A DNA stretch of 5,772 nt from Eubacterium sp. (GTDB lineage: Bacteria > Bacillota > Clostridia > Lachnospirales > Lachnospiraceae): positions 1-5,772 of the forward strand of contig JAFSTZ010000091.1 of the NCBI GenBank assembly GCA_017445525.1, read 5' to 3'. Positions 1-5,032 of this stretch are shown here, piece after piece. Within the stretch, counting starts at the first letter, position 1. Each line of letters begins with the position of its first letter. A program made the translations under genes and the position numbers. The notes beneath the pieces are model-generated. The model was given only the letters and a program-made list of their open reading frames with translations. It did not search any database and was not told the DNA's origin.

Positions 1-770
1 AACTTCTTTGCCTCTTCCTCCTGCTGCTTCTTTTGCATCATGTTCTGATATGTCTGAAGCAGGCTCTCCTTTGAGAGCTTTGATGCCATCTCTGCGATAT
101 CCGCATCCTCGATCCTGCTCGTGGCAGAGGTGAGGTTCTCGCTTTCGATAGCGTTGTACTGAATGGAATACTCCATGGCGTTCGTCTGAGCTCCGATCTT
201 TCCTCTCGTGTCAGCGATCGATGAAAGAGCGTTGTCTATGATGTCAACCGAGTTTTTGGAACGATCGTTAGATGACACATCGAAATCCTTTATGCCCAAA
301 GCCTCGAGTGTGGCATCACCTATGTCGATGTTCTTGCCCTGCCCCTCGTTTGCTCCTGTCTGAGAGTATCCGTCATAGCTGCCATCAAGGAGAGGTTTCT
401 TGTTGAACTCAGTGTTCCTTGCGGTATCAGCGATACCCTGTTTCAACTGATCGACCTCATCCTGGATCATACGTCTGTCATCATCTGTGAGTACGGCAGT
501 GTTCTGTGCCTGTACAGCCAGTGTACGTATGCGGCTGAGTGAATCAGCGATCTTGTCAGTAGCACCATCGGCAGTGTTAAGCATAGAAATAACGTCTTTT
601 GCGTTTCTTCCACCCTGATCAAGTCCGTTGATCTGGGAGTTTTCTTTCTCTGCGATGGCAAGTCCCGCTGCGTCATCGGCTGCGCTCATAACCTTGCTGC
701 CGCTTGCGATGGCGGCTGTGTAATACCCTGTGCCGCCGGAAGCGGCTGAAATACCCATACTATCACTCAT
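1..770 (-). CDS. Flagellin-like protein with non-canonical D0 ends (3' end outside window)
   Basis: This is a flagellin-family (FliC/Hag) protein, normally the secreted subunit of the flagellar filament. The visible 256 residues keep the D1 core: DDAAGLAIAEK at about 32-42, RIRTLAVQAQN at 80-90, DRRMIQDEVDQL at 98-109, and the C-terminal ENLTSATSRIEDADIAEM at 211-228. The central variable region is very short, so this is a minimal flagellin. Both ends depart from the family. The N terminus (MSDSMGISAASGGTGYY) is about 10 residues shorter than usual and lacks the hydrophobic D0 heptads. The last visible stretch, QNMMQKKQQEEEAKK, is strongly charged where flagellins usually have an AMLAQANQ-like helix. 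The frame stays open to position 1, so the stop is outside the window. The ATG at 770 is chosen because GGAGGT lies 5 nt upstream; an in-frame ATG at 758 is less well placed. I recall related short 'flagellins' as secondary copies in Lachnospiraceae. The family is certain; a role as the main filament subunit is not. Confidence 0.9.
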   Translation of the reverse strand, partial: MSDSMGISAASGGTGYYTAAIASGSKVMSAADDAAGLAIAEKENSQINGLDQGGRNAKDVISMLNTADGATDKIADSLSRIRTLAVQAQNTAVLTDDDRRMIQDEVDQLKQGIADTARNTEFNKKPLLDGSYDGYSQTGANEGQGKNIDIGDATLEALGIKDFDVSSNDRSKNSVDIIDNALSSIADTRGKIGAQTNAMEYSIQYNAIESENLTSATSRIEDADIAEMASKLSKESLLQTYQNMMQKKQQEEEAKK

Positions 771-970
771 AATAGACCTCCGTTCTGTATAAAGCGCCCG
801 GATGAGGTATGAACCTCTCAAATCCTGTGGCTGACATCCTGTCATATCCCTGAGGAAGCAAGGGAAAACGCGGGAGTAGATGACTCATATCGCGATACTC
901 GAGCAGGTAAACGCATCAGAGCGTTTATCCCCCATACCGGGATTGCCACGGCGCATGCTATTGGCTAGTT
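771..970 (-). promoter_or_regulatory. Structured 5' leader of the flagellin-like gene
   Basis: About 200 nt lie between the predicted transcription start (near 970) and the ATG, with no coding signal. Read as RNA on the minus strand it holds a series of hairpins: 927-908 (7-bp perfect stem, 6-nt loop), 900-874 (GAGTA/TACTC enclosing the palindrome TATCGCGATA), 865-847 (TCCCT/AGGGA), 844-832 (TGACA/TGTCA around a GGA loop) and 825-800 (GGAT plus GAGGT pairing with ACCTC plus ATCC, with a 4-nt bulge). The ACCTC at 808-804 could instead pair with GAGGT of the ribosome binding site, giving two exclusive states. I do not recognise a GEMM c-di-GMP riboswitch core or another named riboswitch. A long leader on a flagellin gene suggests post-transcriptional control. 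Confidence 0.6.
776..842 (-). promoter_or_regulatory. Shine-Dalgarno plus candidate CsrA binding sites
   Basis: Three GGA elements precede the start codon on the minus strand. The first, ACAGGATGT at 842-834, is close to the CsrA consensus ACARGGAUGU (one purine shorter), and its GGA forms the loop of a 5-bp hairpin, the favoured CsrA presentation. The second, ACAGGATTT at 828-820, lies 14 nt downstream. The third is the GGAGGT ribosome binding site at 781-776. In Bacillus subtilis, CsrA binds two sites in the hag leader, one over the ribosome binding site, and is antagonised by FliW. The same logic is inferred here; neither csrA nor fliW is in the window. Confidence 0.55.
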
Positions 971-976
971 ATAGTT

Positions 977-1005
977 ATGATATCATTTTTTTCAGTGTTT
1001 GTAAA
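977..1005 (-). promoter_or_regulatory. Sigma-A-type promoter of the flagellin-like gene
   Basis: On the minus strand TTTACA (1005-1000) and TATCAT (982-977) are separated by exactly 17 nt; each matches five of six consensus bases. Predicted transcription starts near 970. I looked for a sigma-28/sigma-D motif (TAAA with a CCGATAT-like -10), usual for flagellins, and found none upstream of this gene. Confidence 0.65.
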
Positions 1006-1039
1006 GAGTTTATGGAACATTTATGAAAAAAATTTGCAC

Positions 1040-1068
1040 TTGTCAACCAACCGAATTTATGTTATAAT
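1040..1068 (+). promoter_or_regulatory. Extended -10 sigma-A promoter of the DHH gene
   Basis: TTGTCA (1040-1045) and a perfect TATAAT (1063-1068) are 17 nt apart, and TG at 1060-1061 gives the extended -10 form TGnTATAAT. Expected start is near 1075, leaving a leader of about 90 nt. It is divergent from the flagellin promoter, the two -35 elements being about 35 nt apart. Confidence 0.85.
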
Positions 1069-1086
1069 CATAGACGGTCGTTTGGT
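1046..1086 (+). repeat. Imperfect inverted repeat flanking the -10 box
   Basis: ACCAACCGA (1046-1054) and TCGTTTGGT (1078-1086) are inverted with 8 of 9 bases matching and a 23-nt spacer that contains the -10 element. It could be an operator for the DHH promoter. The arms are far apart and imperfect, so chance is possible. Confidence 0.3.
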
Positions 1087-1151
1087 TTGGAAAGTCATAC
1101 GGATATTACGGACTGTGCGGCCGTGTTCGGATCAGTAAATGGTACTACGTG

Positions 1152-1157
1152 AGGAGG
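1152..1157 (+). promoter_or_regulatory. Ribosome binding site deciding the DHH gene start
   Basis: AGGAGG lies 5 nt before the ATG at 1163. An in-frame ATG at 1139, adding eight residues, has no such site upstream and would place this element inside the coding region, so 1163 is preferred. Confidence 0.85.
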
Positions 1158-1162
1158 CTCAT

Positions 1163-2098
1163 ATGAGTAAGAGACTTGTAACAAGAAGTGACTTTGACGG
1201 CCTTGTATGCGCGATGCTGTTGAAGGAGATTGATGAGATCGATGAGATTACATTTGTTCATCCAAAGGATGTTCAGGATGGGAAGATCGAGTTGAGTGAT
1301 AACGATATCACGACAAACCTTCCTTTTGATGCGCGTGTCAGTCTCGCATTTGATCACCATGAGAGTGAGCTTTCACGTGTGGATCCCGAGCTTGCCAAGG
1401 ATAAGTTTATCATAGACGGCGATGCAAAGTCCGCAGCCAGAGTGGTATATGATTACTATGGCGGAGCAAAGACATTTACCAGAGTGTCCGACGAGATCAT
1501 GGTAGCTGTTGATAAGGGTGACAGTGCTGATTTTACTGTTGATGAGATACTTGAGCCAAAGGATTGGGTACTCCTCAACTTCCTTATGGATGCACGTACC
1601 GGACTCGGACGTTTTCATGAGTTTAGGATCTCAAATTACCAGCTGATGATGGAGCTTATCGATTACTGTGTTGAGCACTCCATAGATCAGGTGCTTGAGC
1701 TTCCGGATGTCAAGGAGAGAGTTGCTCTCTACTTTGAGCAGCAGAAGCTTTTCAAGGAGCAGTTGGAGAAAGTTACGACCATATATGACAGAGTAGCTGT
1801 CATCGACCTCAGGAATGAGGAGACTATCTACACCGGAAACCGCTTTATGATCTATGCGATGCATCCGGAGATCGAGATGAGCGTGCATGTGGCGTGGGGA
1901 TTCAAGAAACAGAATACTGCAGTCATGATCGGAAAGTCTATCGTGAACAAAGTTTCAAAGGTCAATATCGGAGATCTTTGTCTCAGCTACGGTGGTGGCG
2001 GACATGCCAATGCAGGTACTTGCCAGCTGCCGAACGACAAGGTGGATGCCGAGCTTCCGACTATCGTCGATAAGCTGAACGGGAATATCCCGGTCTGA
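1163..2098 (+). CDS. DHH/DHHA1 family phosphoesterase
   Basis: A soluble, cytoplasmic 311-residue phosphoesterase of the DHH superfamily, which includes manganese-dependent nanoRNases and c-di-AMP/pApA phosphodiesterases (NrnA/GdpP type), RecJ and family II pyrophosphatases. Visible motifs, numbered from the chosen start: TRSDFDGL with D10 and D12 (motif I), FDHHESE with D64-H65-H66 (the signature triad), AVDKGDSAD with D117 and D120 (motif IV), and the DHHA1-type glycine loop GGGGHANAG from G277, which in relatives contacts the phosphate substrate. Motif I lacks the usual leading histidine (HxNPDGD-like), as in the branch often labelled 'exopolyphosphatase-related'. Length fits a compact two-domain enzyme with no membrane segment, PAS or CBS domain. 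It has its own strong promoter and is followed by a terminator, so it may be monocistronic. The substrate cannot be told from sequence; short oligonucleotides or cyclic-dinucleotide products are plausible, polyphosphate less so. Confidence 0.88.
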   Translation: MSKRLVTRSDFDGLVCAMLLKEIDEIDEITFVHPKDVQDGKIELSDNDITTNLPFDARVSLAFDHHESELSRVDPELAKDKFIIDGDAKSAARVVYDYYGGAKTFTRVSDEIMVAVDKGDSADFTVDEILEPKDWVLLNFLMDARTGLGRFHEFRISNYQLMMELIDYCVEHSIDQVLELPDVKERVALYFEQQKLFKEQLEKVTTIYDRVAVIDLRNEETIYTGNRFMIYAMHPEIEMSVHVAWGFKKQNTAVMIGKSIVNKVSKVNIGDLCLSYGGGGHANAGTCQLPNDKVDAELPTIVDKLNGNIPV

Positions 2099-2130
2099 GA
2101 TTACCAATTGAATCATGTATATATGTAGCA

Positions 2131-2172
2131 GTCTGTGGCCGGTATCCCACGTTTTCGGGATCGGCTGCAGAC
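2131..2172 (+). other. Large GC-rich hairpin between the DHH and methyltransferase-like genes
   Basis: GTCTG, TGGCCG and ATCCC (2131-2148) pair with GGGAT, CGGCTG and CAGAC (2157-2172): 16 pairs including two G-U, one 2-nt bulge (2142-2143) and an 8-nt loop. It has no T-tract, so it is not itself a terminator. It sits 33 nt after the DHH stop and 17 nt before a terminator hairpin. GGATC at 2158-2162 could alternatively pair with GATCC at 2191-2195 in the terminator's 5' arm, which would make an antiterminator. It may be a 3'-UTR stabiliser or part of an attenuator. A weak -10-like TATATA with TG upstream (2116-2123) precedes it. Confidence 0.6.
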
Positions 2173-2189
2173 GGCGATATGTCTTTATC

Positions 2190-2228
2190 AGATCCGTATC
2201 ATGGCTTATCATCGATACGGATTTTTTT
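2190..2228 (+). terminator. Rho-independent terminator after the DHH gene
   Basis: ATCCGTATC (2192-2200) and GATACGGAT (2214-2222) form a perfect 9-bp stem, extendable by a G-U and an A-T pair, and the 3' arm runs into seven consecutive T (2222-2228). The next gene's probable start is only about 20 nt downstream, too close for a separate promoter after the terminator. That gene therefore depends on readthrough or on a promoter upstream of the hairpins. The stem rules out translation starts upstream of it for the next gene. Confidence 0.85.
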
Positions 2229-2246
2229 ACAGGAGTCAGGTTTACG

Positions 2247-3005
2247 GTGTTTGCAAAGAGTAATGTTTTCCCCAGATCCGGCCGGACCATTTTTATGAAA
2301 AATGAGTCGGGCTACGGTCGCATCGAGGTAAAGGAAGTCATAGAGAAGAATGAGCTGCTGAGGCTTTTGCTCGTTGATGAGATCAGGGAATCGGCGGCGT
2401 ATATCGAGGACGGCAGACACTATGAGCTGTATTTCAAGTACACGAGGGATCTCGTGGCGCCGGTGGTCAGGCATCCGGAGATCAGAGATACTCTGTTGTT
2501 GGGCGGAGCCGGGTTTTCAATCCCGAAATACTACATCAGTGCTTTTCCCGATAAAAACATCGATGTAGTCGAGTTCAATCCGCTGATGTATCAGCTTGCA
2601 CTCAAGTATTTTTATCTGGATGATCTGTACAGGAACTATCATCTGACCGAGAACCGGAGGATGGAAGTATTTATCGAGGATGCGAACGAATATCTGAGGA
2701 GAACCGAAAAGTGTTACGATCTTATCATAAATGATGCATATATCGCAAACCGTATGGATGATGACCTGCTCAAGGACAGGCAGGTAAAACTGATCAAAAA
2801 GAGATTGAACCCCGGCGGGATCTATATCATGAATATCATAACGGCTTTGCAGGGCGCCAACTCGATGCCCGGCATCCTGGAGTATGAGATCATGAGGAAT
2901 AACTTTAAAAATGTGGAGATGTATCCCTGCAAAACAGAGCCTACGGCATTTGAGAGACAGAATGTCGTCATAACAGGCTCGGATAAGGAATTATTATGGA
3001 TATAG
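2247..3005 (+). CDS. Spermidine-synthase-like SAM-dependent methyltransferase-fold protein
   Basis: A soluble class I (Rossmann) protein of the spermine/spermidine synthase-like family, 252 residues from a GTG at 2247. Numbered from the in-frame ATG at 2295: a short N-terminal beta region (SGYGRIEVKEV), motif I LLLGGAGFS with GGAG at 70-73, the acidic SAM-binding loop DVVEFNP with E93, IEDANEYL with D129, and YDLIINDAY (141-149, D147), followed by a conserved-type LNPGGIYIMN strand. The DSSDP-like active-site block of true polyamine synthases is absent (NDAYIANR), so aminopropyl transfer is doubtful and methyl transfer or a degenerate role is possible. GTG is preferred because AGGAG lies 11 nt upstream (longish) and RTIFMKNESGYG looks like an intact first strand; the ATG at 2295 has no clear ribosome binding site. 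The frame is open to 2115, but that would run through the terminator. It overlaps the next gene by 10 nt, suggesting coupled translation. Confidence 0.8.
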   Translation: MFAKSNVFPRSGRTIFMKNESGYGRIEVKEVIEKNELLRLLLVDEIRESAAYIEDGRHYELYFKYTRDLVAPVVRHPEIRDTLLLGGAGFSIPKYYISAFPDKNIDVVEFNPLMYQLALKYFYLDDLYRNYHLTENRRMEVFIEDANEYLRRTEKCYDLIINDAYIANRMDDDLLKDRQVKLIKKRLNPGGIYIMNIITALQGANSMPGILEYEIMRNNFKNVEMYPCKTEPTAFERQNVVITGSDKELLWI

Positions 3006-4918
3006 GTGTTTATGAAAAAGTATATAAGCTTGCGATGAAGGAATATCGCAACAAGACCATGCACGGAGAATGGCCGTATCTTTGGGTGCTCGATGAGATC
3101 CTTTCTCATACGGAGGTGCTGAAGGAGGTTGACCTGGGGTTGGTCGATATCCCGCTCAACCAGATCATGGGAACCAAGACTGAGGGGAGGACTCAGGCAT
3201 TTGCTGCAAACTTTATGCCGCTTTTGCCGTCGGACTCCGAGTTTGCATATAAATGGGCCCAGCTCTATGAGTCACATATGGAGGAGGGCATACACGACCC
3301 TATCAAGGCATATGAGTTTTTGAACAGATTCTACGTGCTTGAGGGAAACAAGCGTGTGAGTGTCCTGAAGGCGGTCGATGCCATCACGGTTCCGGGTAAC
3401 GTGATAAGGGTTATACCGAAGAGAGATGATTCGGAAGAAAATGCTATTTATTATGAGTTTTTGGATTTTTATGATAAGACTCAGATAAATAACATAGTAT
3501 TTACACAGCCGGGAAGCTATCAAAAGCTTCTTGAAAAGATGGAGGTCGAGACAGCTGAGGACTATGATGAGGAGAAAAAGGAGCAGTTCAGGTCCGACTA
3601 TGTAAAGTTTGTGACTGCATTTAAGAAAAAGGGCGGCGACAAGCTGCATCTTTCACCTGCGGATGCATTTTTGCTGTATCTCGATCTGCATGAGATGAAG
3701 GAGATCAGAAACAAATCTTCAGATGAGCTGCAGGCGGAGATAGGGAAGACCTGGAGTGATTTCGTGTATTTCCCGCACAAGCCGGAGGTTAAGCTGATCA
3801 TGGATGCGGGGCAGGAGGAGAAGAAGGCTCCGCTGGTCAAGAAGCTTCTGTCACCGGGGATCAACACGGCTCCGCTCAAGGTTGCATTTATACATGCAAA
3901 GACAGCGGCGACGTCGAGCTGGACCTACGGCCACGATCTGGGGGCAAATCATCTTGAGGAGGCATTCAATCACAAGGTTGAGGTAACATCCTACTTTGAG
4001 GCTGATACTCGTGAGAAGGAGATGGAGCTTTTTGAGCAGGCTGTGGTTGACGGAAACACGGTTATCTTTTCCACGTCTGCGAAGCTGGTCGGAACCAGTA
4101 TGAAATACGCACTTGATCATCCGAAGATAAATATACTGAACTGCTCGCTAAATACCAATGCGAGGTATATAAGAACCTACTACGGAAGGATGTATGAGGC
4201 TGAGTTTTTGATAGGGGCGCTGGCCGGGATCATATCGGGCGGCAAGCCTCTCGAGTATATAGCCGACTATCCGGTTTACGGCACCATAGCCGGGATAAAT
4301 GCTTTTGCTCTCGGAGCAAAGATGGTGAATCCGGATATAAAGGTTTACCTGAAGTGGGCGAACATAAACTCCGAAAGGCAGGATGAGCTTCTCAGGGGTG
4401 TGGATGTAGCTCTGGTTTCCGGAAGATACTTCATAAAACCCGACTCCGATTCCATGAAGTTTGGCCTGTATGATCCTCATGCCGAGGGATCTGACAGTCT
4501 GGCTATGCCGGTATACGACTGGGGTGTCTACTATGAGAAGACTATCGCGAGCATCCTCAGTGGCAAGTGGAAACAGGAGTCTGACGGCGAGAATGAATCG
4601 CTGAATGACTGGTGGGGGATGTCCTCAGGGCTTATCGATGTGATCTGCTCAAAGACGCTTCCTCCCGATACGGTACGACTGATAAAGCTGTTAAAGAGCG
4701 GTATTTGCTCCGGAGAGTTCGATCCGTTTGCCGGGATGAGGTATACAAAGGACGGGACACATTATATAAAGGTGACTGACAGGATGACATCGGAACAGAT
4801 CATGACCATGGACTGGCTGGCTGACAACGTTGTAGGGTTTATCCCGGTTATGGATGAGTTGTCAGATGATGCTAAAAGCCTGGTAGAGATACAGGGAGTG
4901 GACAAAGTTAAGGACTGA
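2996..4918 (+). CDS. ParB/sulfiredoxin-like domain fused to a cytosolic BMP (PnrA-type) ligand-binding domain
   Basis: A 640-residue fusion. Residues about 48-142 look like a ParB/Srx N-terminal-type domain: VDIPLNQIMGTKTEGR (50-65), then a YVLEGNKRVSVLKA block with E116-G117-N118-K119-R120 matching the (G)N/HRR-like nucleotide-site motif, ending VIRVIP (136-141). A charged, helical linker follows (about 145-290). From residue 295 to roughly 525 it is a Basic Membrane Protein fold, the nucleoside-binding lipoprotein/ABC solute-binding family: VAFIHAKTAATSSWTYGHDLG, VIFSTSAKLVG, YYGRMYEAEFLIGALAG, YGTIAGINAFALGAKMVNPD. The tail (WWGMSSGLIDVI, FDPFAGM, MDWLADNVVGFIP) resembles a C-terminal extension of the same family. 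There is no signal peptide, lipobox or membrane segment, so the BMP part acts inside the cell, not as a transport receptor. AAGGA lies 6 nt before the ATG. I recall similar proteins across Lachnospiraceae, annotated only as 'BMP family ABC transporter substrate-binding protein'. Function is unknown; an intracellular sensor is inferred. Confidence 0.88.
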   Translation: MDIGVYEKVYKLAMKEYRNKTMHGEWPYLWVLDEILSHTEVLKEVDLGLVDIPLNQIMGTKTEGRTQAFAANFMPLLPSDSEFAYKWAQLYESHMEEGIHDPIKAYEFLNRFYVLEGNKRVSVLKAVDAITVPGNVIRVIPKRDDSEENAIYYEFLDFYDKTQINNIVFTQPGSYQKLLEKMEVETAEDYDEEKKEQFRSDYVKFVTAFKKKGGDKLHLSPADAFLLYLDLHEMKEIRNKSSDELQAEIGKTWSDFVYFPHKPEVKLIMDAGQEEKKAPLVKKLLSPGINTAPLKVAFIHAKTAATSSWTYGHDLGANHLEEAFNHKVEVTSYFEADTREKEMELFEQAVVDGNTVIFSTSAKLVGTSMKYALDHPKINILNCSLNTNARYIRTYYGRMYEAEFLIGALAGIISGGKPLEYIADYPVYGTIAGINAFALGAKMVNPDIKVYLKWANINSERQDELLRGVDVALVSGRYFIKPDSDSMKFGLYDPHAEGSDSLAMPVYDWGVYYEKTIASILSGKWKQESDGENESLNDWWGMSSGLIDVICSKTLPPDTVRLIKLLKSGICSGEFDPFAGMRYTKDGTHYIKVTDRMTSEQIMTMDWLADNVVGFIPVMDELSDDAKSLVEIQGVDKVKD

Positions 4919-4972
4919 TGAAGTGGGGTGACACCTTTGCTTCGCTACGGATAGGCGCAGCGTGCTAAGCCG

Positions 4973-5000
4973 TGAACAGTAACTGTCTGACAGTTATAAT
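4973..5000 (+). promoter_or_regulatory. Promoter of the metallophosphoesterase gene
   Basis: A perfect TATAAT sits at 4995-5000. The best -35 is TGAACA at 4973-4978 (16-nt spacer, four of six consensus bases), so the -35 is weak. Transcription would begin near 5007, about 26 nt before the ATG. The inverted repeat at 4980-4996 fills the spacer and touches the -10, which fits a repressed or activator-dependent promoter. Confidence 0.6.
4980..4996 (+). promoter_or_regulatory. Perfect 17-bp operator-like dyad over the promoter
   Basis: TAACTGTC-T-GACAGTTA is a perfect inverted repeat with 8-bp arms and a 1-bp centre. A second palindrome, ACAGT-A-ACTGT (4976-4986), overlaps its left arm, so ACAGT occurs at 4976 and 4990, one turn and a half apart. 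A repressor bound here would block both promoter elements. Size and symmetry suit a TetR- or MarR-like dimer. No regulator gene is in the window. Confidence 0.6.
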
Positions 5001-5032
5001 ATGAGCTGCGTGATATGATAAGATAAGGGAAA

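Noticed and set aside
467..676. 69-codon open frame on the minus strand
   Set aside because: It lies in another frame of the flagellin-like gene, whose own frame gives an unmistakable D1 sequence.
800..970. c-di-GMP (GEMM) riboswitch before the flagellin-like gene
   Set aside because: Considered because such switches often precede motility genes, but I could not find the conserved core sequence of either GEMM class.
1139..1162. Earlier ATG for the DHH gene
   Set aside because: The AGGAGG at 1152-1157 would fall inside the coding region; the ATG at 1163 is ideally spaced from it.
2115..2246. Upstream extension of the methyltransferase-like frame from an ATG at 2115
   Set aside because: It would run through a large hairpin and a strong terminator, its residues do not resemble the family, and no ribosome binding site precedes it.
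2374..2568. Alternative-frame open frame inside the methyltransferase-like gene
   Set aside because: Arginine- and serine-rich shadow translation overlapping a gene with clear Rossmann motifs; no ribosome binding site seen.
3804..3986. Arginine-rich 60-codon frame on the plus strand
   Set aside because: It is a frame-shifted reading of the ParB-BMP gene at the linker/BMP junction, where the true frame gives a strong family match.
4918..4968. 16-codon frame (MKWGDTFASLRIGAAC) starting in a TGATG overlap with the ParB-BMP stop
   Set aside because: The overlap and a nearby AGGA make it possible, but the site is only 3 nt from the ATG, the peptide is too short to judge, and nothing downstream depends on it.
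4947..4973. ACGG/CCGT hairpin in the gap after the ParB-BMP gene, as a terminator
   Set aside because: Only four base pairs with a large loop and no T-tract. The nearby GGTGACACC palindrome (4927-4935) also lacks a T-tract, so no terminator is called for this unit.
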